NCBI RefSeq assembly: GCF_022900255.1 | Contig: NZ_JALIRM010000001.1 | Span: 868,001 to 932,000, forward strand | From: Lederbergia wuyishanensis | GTDB taxonomy: Bacteria; Bacillota; Bacilli; Bacillales; Bacillaceae_C | Direction: 5' to 3' | DNA length: 64,000 nucleotides | Shown here: positions 48,284-57,813 of the stretch, piece after piece | Layout of the letters: each line of letters starts with the position of its first letter | Numbering within the stretch: position 1 is the first letter of the stretch | The notes under the pieces: generated by a model | Databases searched by the model: none | The model's input: the letters and a program-made list of their open reading frames with translations, nothing else | Told to the model about the DNA's origin: nothing | Program-made: the position numbers and the translations under genes

Positions 48284-48321
48284 AAAAAATAAAAAAATGT
48301 CCAGATTAAGAACTGAACATT
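48284..48321 (-). terminator. Rho-independent terminator after spmB
   Basis: AATGTTCAG and CTGGACATT arms, one mismatch, followed by TTTTTTTATTTTTTT. It includes the spmB stop codon region. Confidence 0.82.
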
Positions 48322-48839
48322 ATTGTTATTATAATTATGGCAGCAGAAATGCCTACAAGATCAGCTAACAGTCCTACTTTTAAGGCATCTCCCATTTTTT
48401 TAATTCCAACTGCACCAAAATAGACGGTTAAAACATAAAAGGTAGTATCAGTACTTCCTTGAATTGTTGATGCGAGCCTTCCAATAAATGAATCGGGGCC
48501 ATACTGAGAGATCAAATCACTCATTAATCCGAGAGCAGCTGTACCCGATATGGGTCTAATTAATGCTAGCGGCACCACTTCTGCCGGTACTCCCAATGTA
48601 TTTAGTACTGGTCTTAACAATTGTATAAAGAAATCGAGTGCTCCAGAGGTTCTAAATACCGTTATTGCAACAAGCATTCCTACCAAAAATGGAATGATAG
48701 AAACTGCTATTTTTATGCCTTCCTTACCCCCTTCAACAAAGTGTTCATAAGTTGGCACTTTTTTAAGTGTACTATACAGTAATATCATTGCTATGATAAT
48801 TGGGATGATCCATAAAGATATGAGAGATATCAATTGCAC
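48306..48839 (-). CDS. spmB: Spore maturation protein SpmB
   Basis: Nucleoside-transporter-gate family membrane protein needed with SpmA for full spore core dehydration. Four or five helices in 177 residues are visible; typical stretches are HFVEGGKEGIKIAVSIIPFL and GSTDTTFYVLTVYFGAVGIK. The start shown is GTG 48839, two bases from the spmA stop; a TTG six bases further in is an alternative. It is last in dacB-spmA-spmB. Confidence 0.93.
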   Translation of the reverse strand: MQLISLISLWIIPIIIAMILLYSTLKKVPTYEHFVEGGKEGIKIAVSIIPFLVGMLVAITVFRTSGALDFFIQLLRPVLNTLGVPAEVVPLALIRPISGTAALGLMSDLISQYGPDSFIGRLASTIQGSTDTTFYVLTVYFGAVGIKKMGDALKVGLLADLVGISAAIIIITIMFSS

Positions 48840-48841
48840 CT

Positions 48842-49435
48842 TTACTTCACGCCCTTTCTACTTCGGCGCATATAAAAGAATCGATCTATTAATATGGCAG
48901 CAAACGTAGCGCAAGTCGTGGCCAATAACGTTGGTCCCACGATTTCAGTAGGAGAAGCAGATTGATAATTCATTCGAATGGCAATAACTGTGGTTGGAAT
49001 AAGGGTTAATCCGGATGTGTTTAATGCTAGGAAAGTAATCATTGACCTGGAAGCATAATTTTTTCCTCCATTTAGCTCCTTCAATTGTTCCATCGCTTTA
49101 ATGCCTAGTGGAGTTGCTGCATTACCAAGTCCAAACATGTTAGCAATAATGTTTGATAAAATATATCCTACTGCAGGATGGTCTGCAGGAACTTCAGGAA
49201 AAAGCTTTAAGATAATTGGTTTGAAAAGATTTGAAAGCTTATTTAATAGTCCAGATTCCTGAGCAATTCGCATCATACCGAGCCAAAAGACAAGAATACT
49301 TATTAATCCAATACAAAGAGTTACTGCCTCATTTGCAGATTGAAATATAGCTTCATTCACATCTTTCATTTTCCCATTTATTGCTGCAAATACTAAACCG
49401 ATTATCGTCATCCCGACCCATATATAATTAATCAT
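48842..49435 (-). CDS. spmA: Spore maturation protein SpmA
   Basis: Membrane partner of SpmB, 197 residues, with about five helices. Typical motifs are MINYIWVGMTIIGLVFAAIN and NMFGLGNAATPLGIKAMEQL. B. subtilis mutants make poorly dehydrated spores. It overlaps dacB by eight bases and precedes spmB by two, so the three genes form a tight operon. Confidence 0.95.
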   Translation of the reverse strand: MINYIWVGMTIIGLVFAAINGKMKDVNEAIFQSANEAVTLCIGLISILVFWLGMMRIAQESGLLNKLSNLFKPIILKLFPEVPADHPAVGYILSNIIANMFGLGNAATPLGIKAMEQLKELNGGKNYASRSMITFLALNTSGLTLIPTTVIAIRMNYQSASPTEIVGPTLLATTCATFAAILIDRFFYMRRSRKGVK

Positions 49436-50573
49436 AGAAAATCACACCCATCTGGCTAAATAAAAGATTTTTTATTTTCTCCCACCAGCTTTCCTCATGT
49501 TTTTGGTGAATTTGTCTTATATAAATGGGTACTTTTTCTAAAGGTTTCTCTTGAAAATGGAAAATCGCGGTTCCTACCCTACCTCTATTTGTTTTTGCCA
49601 ATATATTAGGATCTTGAAGTTTATACTCTATTCGTACATCACTAATTTCATCATTTGATAATGGATATCTAATTGAATTTTTCACGAATAATTCCTTGTT
49701 CTTGATTCCTTTAGCCTCGATTGAGAGATTCCCTTTTTCAACAAGAGTTTTAACTGGGTATTCATTAAATGCACGTTCATACATCGTAATATGGTCATTC
49801 CAATCGTCTGACGCATCCAACGTGACAGCAATCAGTTCAGTTGCGTTTTTTTCTGCTGTTGTTACGAGTGTTCTACCTGCTCGCTTTGTATAACCTGTTT
49901 TTCCTCCTGTACAATATTTATATTTTTCAGTTAGCAGACGATTTTTATTTATCCAGCTTTGGGGACCTTTTTCCCTTTTGAATTTATAAACTTTCGTACC
50001 GGATATTTTTTGATATTTTTTATTATTCATCGCATACTTCGTTAACAATGCCATATCGTATGCAGTTGAATAATGGTTCTCTTTATTATCCAGTCCATGT
50101 GGGTTAGCAAATTTTGTATTAGTCATTCCCAGTTCCTCTGCTTTCTGATTCATTAAGAAAACAAACCCCTCAATACTTCCTCCCACATAATCAGCTATTG
50201 CATTCGCTGCATCATTTCCGGACCTAAGCATTAATCCGTAAACTAGATCCTCTAGCTTAATCTTTTCACCAATTTGAAGATAGACCGAGGATCCTTCTGC
50301 ATATACAGCCTCTTTTTTTATTGTGACAACATCATTCATTTTTCCTGATTCAATTGCTAGAATGGCAGTCATAATTTTCGTTATGGATGCAATTCTATGA
50401 ATCTCATGGGCATTTTTTTCAAAGAGGACTCTCCCTGAATCTTTTTCCATTAAAATTGCACCCGAGGCACTCAATGGAATATTAGTAGCAGCAGTTATTC
50501 CAATTGGAAAATAAATCATCTGCAACAATAGCAAACATGTACTTAATATTGCTATTACTTTTCGTGCTCTCAT
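49428..50573 (-). CDS. dacB: Sporulation D-alanyl-D-alanine carboxypeptidase DacB (PBP5*)
   Basis: Trims pentapeptide side chains in spore cortex peptidoglycan and lowers its cross-linking. It has a signal peptide (about 1-28) and the penicillin-binding motifs S63-I-T-K66, SGN (RSGNDAANAI) and KTG (TGGKTGYT), followed by a C-terminal beta-rich domain. ATG 50573 follows GGGGAGCGAAAGA. A five-codon longer version is possible. It is first in dacB-spmA-spmB, expressed in the mother cell in B. subtilis. Confidence 0.95.
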   Translation of the reverse strand: MRARKVIAILSTCLLLLQMIYFPIGITAATNIPLSASGAILMEKDSGRVLFEKNAHEIHRIASITKIMTAILAIESGKMNDVVTIKKEAVYAEGSSVYLQIGEKIKLEDLVYGLMLRSGNDAANAIADYVGGSIEGFVFLMNQKAEELGMTNTKFANPHGLDNKENHYSTAYDMALLTKYAMNNKKYQKISGTKVYKFKREKGPQSWINKNRLLTEKYKYCTGGKTGYTKRAGRTLVTTAEKNATELIAVTLDASDDWNDHITMYERAFNEYPVKTLVEKGNLSIEAKGIKNKELFVKNSIRYPLSNDEISDVRIEYKLQDPNILAKTNRGRVGTAIFHFQEKPLEKVPIYIRQIHQKHEESWWEKIKNLLFSQMGVIFYD

Positions 50574-50779
50574 TCTTTCGCTCCCCACAGATATGCCATT
50601 AATTTATTTTGTACAAGTCTATGCTGTTTGTCCGATGTTATGACAAGAAAAGGGATGAACAAGCTGATGTTGATTACACAAAAGAGATTGCAAGAAGTTT
50701 GCATGTCAATAGATGGTAGACACTAAAAGGTCAAAGCACTCGAAGATTTGCAAGACTAAAAGGAACTTTTTCATTATAA

Positions 50780-50816
50780 ATAAAAAAAACTGCTGGCAAG
50801 CAGAACCAGCAGTTTT
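50780..50816 (-). terminator. Rho-independent terminator after scpB
   Basis: ACTGCTGG and CCAGCAGT arms with an internal TCTGCTTG loop, followed by TTTTTTTATTTATA on the minus strand. Confidence 0.9.
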
Positions 50817-50821
50817 ACATG

Positions 50822-51412
50822 TTATTCCATTTGGTCTTTAAATGTAGAGAAAAATAAATCTGCATCTTCTTGAAGTTCTTCATCTGTTTCCTTTGGGAGT
50901 TCAGGAAGTTCTTTTAAATCATTTAGACCAAAGTAATCCAAAAACTCCCTAGTTGTTCCGTATAGTTTTGCTCGTCCTGTTCCTTCGGCTCTCCCAACCT
51001 CCATGATTAAACCTTTGGCAACTAGAGTTTGTATGGGTCTTTCCGTCTTAACCCCTCTTATTTCCTCTATTTCTATTCTAGTTATCGGTTGTTTATAAGC
51101 TATTATAGCAAGAGTTTCAAGAGCTGCCTGGGAAAGTGTCGATGTTCCAGGACTTTCTACAAGTCTAGCCAAGTAATCGGCAAATTCTCTCTTTGTTGCA
51201 AGCTGGTATGTTTCAGCTAACGCAGTTACTGTAATGCCACGAGCGGAATCCCGCTCATAATTTTTTTGAAGTTCGTTTAATAACGATATTGCTTCTTCCT
51301 CGACAATTTCCATAGTGGTACAAATTTGTTTTAAGGATAAACCTTCATCGCCCGCTGCGAATAAAAGGCATTCGAGAATACCTATGAGATTAGAATTCTC
51401 CAATGGCCTCAT
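50822..51412 (-). CDS. scpB: Segregation and condensation protein ScpB
   Basis: Winged-helix kleisin-interacting subunit of the SMC-ScpAB condensin complex, 196 residues. Conserved stretches are ECLLFAAGDEGLSLKQI and TLSQAALETLAIIAYKQPIT followed by EIEEIRGV. The ATG shown lies inside the end of scpA, with AAGGGG only one base away; TTG 51403 is better spaced and could be the true start. Translational coupling with scpA is likely. Confidence 0.95.
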   Translation of the reverse strand: MRPLENSNLIGILECLLFAAGDEGLSLKQICTTMEIVEEEAISLLNELQKNYERDSARGITVTALAETYQLATKREFADYLARLVESPGTSTLSQAALETLAIIAYKQPITRIEIEEIRGVKTERPIQTLVAKGLIMEVGRAEGTGRAKLYGTTREFLDYFGLNDLKELPELPKETDEELQEDADLFFSTFKDQME

Positions 51413-52151
51413 TCCCCTTTCTAGCTGTCAAATATATATCGCCGAAAATACCATCTTGTTCGACGATGATTTCATTTCGCTTCATTAGTTCCAACATTGC
51501 GAGAAACGTAATGACCATATGTTGTTTATCTTCATGTGGAAAAAGATAAAAAAAGTTAATTCGATTACCCTTACTTCTTAGATCATGTAATATTTCTACC
51601 ATTCTATCATCAATCGAAATATCTTGATGCGTAATTTTCGTAGCTAAAGGTTTTTGAAGTTTTTTCCTCCTAAGTAACTTATGATAAGCGCCAAGCATAT
51701 CATAAATTGAAAATCCATATTCGATTAGCTCGTTCTGGCTTTTATCCTGGTATGGCGATAGATCGATAGGAGGTTTAGTATACATTTGACCTCTTTCGTA
51801 TTCTTTTTGCTTTAATGATAGAGCAGCTTCTTTAAATCTCTTATATTCGAGTAGCTGTTCTACTAACTCATCACGAGGATCTTCCTCTTCATAATAATAA
51901 TCGTCATCCAAATCTTCTTCATATTTAGGCAACAGCATTTTACTTTTTATAGCGAGGAGTGTAGCAGCCATAACTAAATACTCACTTGCAACGTCCAATT
52001 GCAATTCAGTCATTGTATTTATATAGTACAAATATTGCTCTGAAATTTCCGCCATAGGGATATCATATATATCAATTTCTAAACGATTGATTAAATGCAG
52101 CAATAAATCAAGCGGTCCTTCAAAAGCATCTATTTTGACAAGATATTCCAT
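51390..52151 (-). CDS. scpA: Segregation and condensation protein ScpA
   Basis: Kleisin subunit that bridges the two SMC heads. The N-terminus VKIDAFEGPLDLLLHLINR is diagnostic, followed by YLVMAATLLAIKSKMLLP, an acidic stretch (EEDLDDDYYYEEEDPRDE), and a C-terminal winged-helix. The length of 253 is typical. It overlaps scpB by 23 bases. Upstream lies one copy of the roughly 190 bp repeat. Confidence 0.96.
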   Translation of the reverse strand: MEYLVKIDAFEGPLDLLLHLINRLEIDIYDIPMAEISEQYLYYINTMTELQLDVASEYLVMAATLLAIKSKMLLPKYEEDLDDDYYYEEEDPRDELVEQLLEYKRFKEAALSLKQKEYERGQMYTKPPIDLSPYQDKSQNELIEYGFSIYDMLGAYHKLLRRKKLQKPLATKITHQDISIDDRMVEILHDLRSKGNRINFFYLFPHEDKQHMVITFLAMLELMKRNEIIVEQDGIFGDIYLTARKGNEAIGEF

Positions 52152-52177
52152 TTGATCACCGATTTCACTCTAATATT

Positions 52178-52369
52178 AAGGCTCTATTCGTTTACATTAT
52201 TAATTTTTCTATAATTTTATATTTAAGCTATAAAATTAATCTTCAACAAATAATTAAGCAGAGAAAAGAGCAACCTACTTTATCAATACTGCTGAACGAA
52301 ATTCCTTATTTGCTATAAAAGCCGACTTATGGGCTTTTGTAAATCAATAAACTTTATGATAACATCCAA
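52178..52369 (+). repeat. Copy A of a roughly 190 bp non-coding repeat
   Basis: It begins AAGGCTCTATTCGTTTACAT and carries GAGAAAAGAGC in the middle. The most conserved part is the hairpin AAAAGCCGACTTATGGGCTTTT (about 52317-52337), followed by AAATCAATAAACTTTA. The same blocks occur in the same order and at nearly the same spacing in copy B (61119-61309). It fills most of the gap between scpA and ypuF. No coding frame is apparent. Confidence 0.75.
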
Positions 52370-52499
52370 TTTTAATGAATATGCCTTATTATCATATAAT
52401 AGTGCGACCTGAAAATGAAGAAAAATTCTTGTAAAGTACATAATTCCCTTACAAATATCGTGATATAATAGGTGTATTCATTAGAAAGGAGTAGGATGA

Positions 52500-53003
52500 T
52501 TGACATTCTCAAAATCATATATTGCATTTTTAATCCATTTTCATGGTGATCGAGATTATTTTGAATGCCATGAAGTTTTGGAGGAACATTGGAAAATGAA
52601 CGGAATGGAGAGAGATTCAATCTGGGTGGGGCTTATTCAAGTAGCCGTCAGTCTTTATCATTATCGACGAGGTAATATTAAAGGCTCACTGAAATTGATA
52701 AATAAAGCTCTCCATCTTTTATCATATAAAAAAGACGAAGTACTAGCTCTTAGTATCGATTATGATCATTTTATCAGTATATTAAATAATAGTAGAGTAA
52801 AGATTGCTAATCACATCCCATATTCACCCATTAATATTCCACTTAATAACCAACAGTTATTTGCTAAATGTAAAAAACAATGTGAAAACAGAGGGTATGA
52901 ATGGGGAAATCATTATGATAAAGCTCCTGATTATCTTGTGCACAAGCACATATTACGTAATAATCCAAAGCCAATCTCTAAGCGACAATATGTGCTAGTA
53001 TAG
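52500..53003 (+). CDS. ypuF: YpuF, DUF309 protein
   Basis: A 167-residue soluble protein with the DUF309 signature FHGDRDYFECHEVLEEHWK followed by WVGLIQVAVSLYHYRRGN. The family's biochemical activity is unknown. The start is TTG 52500, with AAAGGAG 11-12 bases upstream. It lies on the plus strand, convergent with nothing, and ends at a strong terminator. Its position between scpA and ribT matches B. subtilis ypuF. Confidence 0.9.
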   Translation: MTFSKSYIAFLIHFHGDRDYFECHEVLEEHWKMNGMERDSIWVGLIQVAVSLYHYRRGNIKGSLKLINKALHLLSYKKDEVLALSIDYDHFISILNNSRVKIANHIPYSPINIPLNNQQLFAKCKKQCENRGYEWGNHYDKAPDYLVHKHILRNNPKPISKRQYVLV

Positions 53004-53004
53004 T

Positions 53005-53046
53005 AAAAACCGGGCAACTTTTATTATATAGGGCCCGGTTTTTTAT
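53005..53046 (+). terminator. Rho-independent terminator after ypuF
   Basis: AAAACCGGGC and GCCCGGTTTT arms with a 17-base loop, followed by TTTTT. Confidence 0.92.
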
Positions 53047-53183
53047 GTTTGCGAACATTGAGGTCAATAGATTTTTATCATCCGACACTCAACATCGACT
53101 TATTATTTTCATGTAATCAATATTGAAAGGTTTTGCACCAGAAGGAACGTCTACGATGATGACTATACACTTCTGCTTATCTT

Positions 53184-53570
<387 letters not shown>

Positions 53571-53589
53571 TTACGGATCAAGAAGAGGT

Positions 53590-53685
53590 GTTTAACGATT
53601 TGGCGCAATAAAAAACCAATAACTAACTCCCCATAAAATGGCTATGATGAAGATCAAGACAAATACTATAAGATTTTTGTTACGC
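53590..53685 (-). CDS. Candidate 31-residue membrane protein
   Basis: Too short for routine calling. TTG 53685 is preceded by AAGGGAG eight bases upstream. The product starts MRNKNLIVFVLIFIIAIL, is almost wholly one transmembrane helix with Trp and Tyr at its outer end, and ends IAPNR. It lies between lysA and ribT. I know no function. The Shine-Dalgarno site and clean helix favour a real gene, but chance is not excluded. Confidence 0.5.
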
Positions 53686-53809
53686 AAAGAACTAACTCCC
53701 TTACACCATCTTAAGCACACTCAAAAAAGGTGTGACCAATAAATATAATTGTACAGTCTAATTCTAATATCTGCAACTTAATAAGGTCATGCCAAAGTAC
53801 TGTTTGCAA

Positions 53810-55129
53810 TTAAATCTTCGTTTTTTCTTTAAAAGGAAGGTCTAACCTTAAAAGATCTTCATATGATTCCCTTTTAACAACAAGTTGATCATGCCCATTT
53901 TCCACAAATACAACAGGCGGTCTAGGGATACGATTATAATTATTAGCCATTGAATATCCATACGCTCCAGTACAAAATACCGCTAGAATATCATTCGTCC
54001 CTGCATCAGGTAATGGCAAGTCCCAAATTAACATGTCACCTGATTCGCAGCATTTTCCAGCGATGGATACTTTTTCTTTTGGTTGCTCATTTGCTCTATT
54101 TGCTAAAACGGCTTCATATTTTGCATCATATAGAGCCGGTCTAATATTATCAGTCATTCCGCCGTCTACTGCAATGTATTTTCTTATGTTTGGAACATCT
54201 TTACTTGACCCGATGGAATATAGTGTTGTGCCTGCATCTCCTACAAGTGATCTGCCTGGTTCAATCCAAATTTCAGGCATAGGAAGTGAAAGACGCTCAG
54301 TTTCTTCTTTAACCTCGTTTATCATTTCTTCTACATATAAAGAAGGTTCTAACGGTGCATCTTCATCCGTATATCGAATGCCAAACCCTCCACCTAGATT
54401 TAAAACACTTGGTGTAAAATGAAATTTTTCATGCCAATTTGCCATTTTCTCAAGGATTTTTTTTGCAGCCAAAATAAATCCAGTGGTTTCAAAAATTTGA
54501 GAACCAATATGGCAATGTAATCCTAATACATTCAAATAATTACTTTCTAAGGCAATTTGTAAAGCAGTTTCCGCTTGGCCGTTTTGTAAATCAAACCCGA
54601 ACTTAGAATCTTCTTGACCAGTCAAAATATAATCATGTGTATGAGCTTCTATTCCAGGTGTAACCCGTAATAATATACTTACTTTTTGATCTCTTTCTGT
54701 ACATAATTGGTGCAGTGTATGAAGCTCATGAAAGTTATCGACAACGATACAACCTATGTGATAATTCAACGCCATCTTAAGTTCATCGTCACTTTTATTA
54801 TTTCCATGAAAGTGGATTTTTTCCACAGGAAAGTCTGCTTTGATTGCAGTATAAAGTTCTCCCCCTGACACTACATCAAGAGAAAGCCCTTCTTCTTTAA
54901 TGAGCTGCAGCATTGCAATTGTGGAAAATGCTTTACTTGCATATGCTACTTGTGAAGCAATACCTAATTTTTCAAATGTATTTTTAAAAGCTCTTGCTCG
55001 CTTTCGAATAAGCTCAACATCGTATACGTATAGTGGAGTTCCATATTTTCCAGCTAGCTCCACCGTATTTTTTCCCCCTATTTCAAGGTGTCCATTTTGA
55101 TCAATTTTAGCAGTACCATATAAATGCAT
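53810..55129 (-). CDS. lysA: Diaminopimelate decarboxylase LysA
   Basis: PLP-dependent enzyme making L-lysine from meso-diaminopimelate. The PLP lysine is in QVAYASKAFSTIAM; HGNNKSDDEL, LGLHCHIGSQIFE, LNLGGGFGIRY, and the active-site CCESGDML are present. ATG 55129 follows GGAGGGAGAAAC and gives the typical 439 residues. It lies downstream of spoVAF, as in B. subtilis. No lysine riboswitch was seen upstream. Confidence 0.97.
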   Translation of the reverse strand: MHLYGTAKIDQNGHLEIGGKNTVELAGKYGTPLYVYDVELIRKRARAFKNTFEKLGIASQVAYASKAFSTIAMLQLIKEEGLSLDVVSGGELYTAIKADFPVEKIHFHGNNKSDDELKMALNYHIGCIVVDNFHELHTLHQLCTERDQKVSILLRVTPGIEAHTHDYILTGQEDSKFGFDLQNGQAETALQIALESNYLNVLGLHCHIGSQIFETTGFILAAKKILEKMANWHEKFHFTPSVLNLGGGFGIRYTDEDAPLEPSLYVEEMINEVKEETERLSLPMPEIWIEPGRSLVGDAGTTLYSIGSSKDVPNIRKYIAVDGGMTDNIRPALYDAKYEAVLANRANEQPKEKVSIAGKCCESGDMLIWDLPLPDAGTNDILAVFCTGAYGYSMANNYNRIPRPPVVFVENGHDQLVVKRESYEDLLRLDLPFKEKTKI

Positions 55130-55263
55130 GTTTCTCCCTCCACTAACTGACAAGCCACCAATACTCAACTTTTTCCTATGCTCGAACTGGAAGTATGTCT
55201 AAATTTCATCCTAATAAGTAGCATAAACTTTACCATACAATAAATAATTCTGCAATGGACACT

Positions 55264-56748
55264 TTACTCTTTAGGCGGCTGGCGAAAACGATCACGAGGA
55301 TGTACAATACTCGGTCTTAGCAGCGCACCTGGAACAGTGCGTCTTATTAAAATATGGACAATAGCTGCTGGATTAAAAGGTAAAAGAGGCCATAAATAAG
55401 GAGCGTTTAAAGGCCTGAGTTGTGCTAAAAAAATGATATACACTGTCGCTCCAATAATAAATCCAGGTGCTTTAAATATCGCTACACTTATAAGAAGAAA
55501 CATTCTAATTATTTTATTTGCAACACTTAACTCATAACTAGGTGTAGAAAATGTGCCTACTGCAGCAACTGCAACATACAAAATAACTTCTGATTGAAAC
55601 AAGCCTACATCTACTGCTATTTGACCAATTAGTACAGCTGCAATTAATCCCATAGCTGTTGCTAAAGGGGTTGGTGTATGAATCGCTGCTATCCTTAAAA
55701 ATTCAACACCCAAATCTGCAATTAGCAATTGGATGATTAAAGGAATATCTGATTGCTCATTCGGACCAATAAAGGCCAATTTATCGGGAAGCATAGAAGG
55801 CTCGATAGCAAATAAAAACCATAATGGAAGCAGAAAAATGGATGCCAAAATCCCTAAAAATCTTGTCCAGCGAACGAATGTCCCAACTGCAGGCGATTGC
55901 CGGTACTCCTCAGCATGTTGAATATGATGAAAAAGGGTCGCCGGTGTTATAATTACACTTGGTGATGTATCAATATAGATAAGCACGTGACCTTCAAGTA
56001 GATGAATGGCTCCAACATCTGCCCTTTCCGTATAGCGAACAAGTGGATATGGATTATAACCTTGTTTCACTAAAAATTCTTCTATTGTTTTATCCGCCAT
56101 AGTGATACCATCTATATCAATGTTGGATAGTTCTTTTTTTATTGTCTCAATCAATTCAGGGTTAGCCACTCCCTTTATATAGCCAATCGCCACATCCGTT
56201 TTTGATCTCTCACCAATTTTTGTAATTTCAAATCTTAAGCGTTCATCTCTGATTCTTCTTCTTGTTAATGCTGTATTTACAATTATATTTTCCACAAAGC
56301 CATCTCTTGAACCTCGGATAACTTTCTCTGTATCGGGTTCCTCAGGTTGCCGGCCAGGATACGAGCGAACATCAATAATTAATGCCTCTTGCTCCCCTTC
56401 CACAACTAGAGCAATAAGGCCAGAAAGAATCTGATCGATCATTTCATCTTTTGTCTTTACTTTTTCAACCGACTCATGAACAATTCGATTCTCAATTAAC
56501 TCATAAATTTTAGTTGTATGTTTTTCAGTATCATTAAGATTTACTAATTCCCTAATAATGTTTGTAATAAATAGTGTTTCTACTAAACCATTTACATAAT
56601 AAATTTGCACTTGCTTCTTTAAAACAACAAACTTTCTATTTCCAAGGTCAAAACTTGTCCCTAATCCAATCCTCTGTTGAAAATACCTCTCTAGCTCATC
56701 AAGATTTTTGTCAATTGCATCTTTTGATGTTTGATACCTACTTGACAT
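55264..56748 (-). CDS. spoVAF: Stage V sporulation protein AF (GerA-type)
   Basis: Member of the GerA A-subunit family, 494 residues. A large soluble N-terminal half (about 1-285) includes RSYPGRQPEEPDTEKVIRGS and GEHHNL-like DGFVENIIVNT. A membrane half follows with about five helices (LASIFLLPLWFLFAIEPSML, AAVLIGQIAVDVGLFQSEVI). ATG 56748 follows GAGGAGTAGATAGT. In B. subtilis it ends the spoVA operon after AC-AD-AEb-AEa; here it follows spoVAB by 29 bases. Confidence 0.94.
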   Translation of the reverse strand: MSSRYQTSKDAIDKNLDELERYFQQRIGLGTSFDLGNRKFVVLKKQVQIYYVNGLVETLFITNIIRELVNLNDTEKHTTKIYELIENRIVHESVEKVKTKDEMIDQILSGLIALVVEGEQEALIIDVRSYPGRQPEEPDTEKVIRGSRDGFVENIIVNTALTRRRIRDERLRFEITKIGERSKTDVAIGYIKGVANPELIETIKKELSNIDIDGITMADKTIEEFLVKQGYNPYPLVRYTERADVGAIHLLEGHVLIYIDTSPSVIITPATLFHHIQHAEEYRQSPAVGTFVRWTRFLGILASIFLLPLWFLFAIEPSMLPDKLAFIGPNEQSDIPLIIQLLIADLGVEFLRIAAIHTPTPLATAMGLIAAVLIGQIAVDVGLFQSEVILYVAVAAVGTFSTPSYELSVANKIIRMFLLISVAIFKAPGFIIGATVYIIFLAQLRPLNAPYLWPLLPFNPAAIVHILIRRTVPGALLRPSIVHPRDRFRQPPKE

Positions 56749-56777
56749 ACTATCTACTCCTCTTTGTTGTTTCTGTG

Positions 56778-57203
56778 TCAAATAATATTAAAATATAGCC
56801 ATTGGAACAATGAACCAAAAATCTTTCCAAGAACAATAGCCATCAATAACGTTATTAATTGTTTTTCAAGCCCAATCCGTTTTGATAAAATGGGAATTAC
56901 ATTTAGGACTTCGGTTAAGGCAGCTGCAAGCATGCCTATAAACAGACCGCAAAATAGACCGATTATGATCATTAATAAAGAAAAATTAATATGTAATGAT
57001 TGATCTCTTAAATCTACCCATCCTGAACAGACAGCTCCCAGTATCACAGCCCACTCGTAAGACTGGATCATCTTATCTGTTTTGGATAATTGTGTAAGAC
57101 GGGGAATTATTCCAAGAACAGTTAAAAAAGCGACAAAACCACTACCTACTGCCAGTCCACCGGCTAAGCCAATTAATATAACTACTATCGTCTCAATCAA
57201 CAT
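56778..57203 (-). CDS. spoVAB: Stage V sporulation protein AB
   Basis: Integral membrane protein of 141 residues with four helices, matching SpoVAB (LIGLAGGLAVGSGFVAFLTV; MLAAALTEVLNVIPILSKRIG). It contributes to dipicolinic acid uptake into the forespore in B. subtilis. It overlaps spoVAA by 11 bases. Downstream comes spoVAF directly; spoVAC is not present. Confidence 0.94.
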   Translation of the reverse strand: MLIETIVVILIGLAGGLAVGSGFVAFLTVLGIIPRLTQLSKTDKMIQSYEWAVILGAVCSGWVDLRDQSLHINFSLLMIIIGLFCGLFIGMLAAALTEVLNVIPILSKRIGLEKQLITLLMAIVLGKIFGSLFQWLYFNII

Positions 57204-57813
57204 CTAAACGTTTTACACTTTCATTGTTTTCTTTTACTGATACATAATTATCAAGATCCTGTTGGTAATTGAACATTTCAATTTCAAGTGGACTCGGTTC
57301 TTCATTGAATCTTTTTTTGAAAATATGATTAAAAAACAAAATCATTCCCATTCCAATCCCAAATGAATATGGAATCTGTAATAGTAAAGGTTTTTCAACC
57401 TCTTTTCCTGTAATGATCCAATATAATTTTTGATGGACTGCTTGCATACTTACCTCTTCATGAAAATTTAAGATTGCTAAACCAGATCCCGTAAAAAGTA
57501 AAATCCATACAAAAATAAAAAATGGCCATATTTTTATTTTCTTTTCCTTTATTATTTCAATAATGGTTTGTGTTGGACCGATAGTTTGAACCTCACAGTC
57601 GGGAAAATGACGGGAAATAATATGAATGATACGCATTACGTCAAGAACAACAAGCTGATTGTCATCTTTTTTTAATTCATAAACAACAAGATTGTGTAGA
57701 AGCGGTAAATATCGATCTGGTGCTAAAATTTGTGACGTATGTGAAAGGAGGATTTTATTACACTCCTTTGTTTCTACACGACTACGCATTCGTATATAAA
57801 TCGTACTTACCAT
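57193..57813 (-). CDS. spoVAA: Stage V sporulation protein AA
   Basis: A 206-residue protein, the usual length, with a soluble N-terminal domain (STIYIRMRSR to about 90) and two membrane helices (about 98-118 and 150-170). It is the first gene of the spoVA operon, transcribed in the forespore under SigG in B. subtilis. ATG 57813 follows CAGGAAGTGAAACTG; an 11-codon longer reading lacks a site. It matches SpoVAA. Confidence 0.93.
   Translation of the reverse strand: MVSTIYIRMRSRVETKECNKILLSHTSQILAPDRYLPLLHNLVVYELKKDDNQLVVLDVMRIIHIISRHFPDCEVQTIGPTQTIIEIIKEKKIKIWPFFIFVWILLFTGSGLAILNFHEEVSMQAVHQKLYWIITGKEVEKPLLLQIPYSFGIGMGMILFFNHIFKKRFNEEPSPLEIEMFNYQQDLDNYVSVKENNESVKRLDVD

Noticed and set aside
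50630-50735. Short protein-like stretch (YDKKRDEQADVDYTKEIARS) upstream of dacB on the plus strand
   Set aside because: No start with ribosome site and it stops quickly; no family recognised. It could be a remnant but support is too weak.
54033-54422. 129-codon plus-strand frame inside lysA
   Set aside because: Antisense to conserved LysA motifs; long only because of codon bias in lysA.
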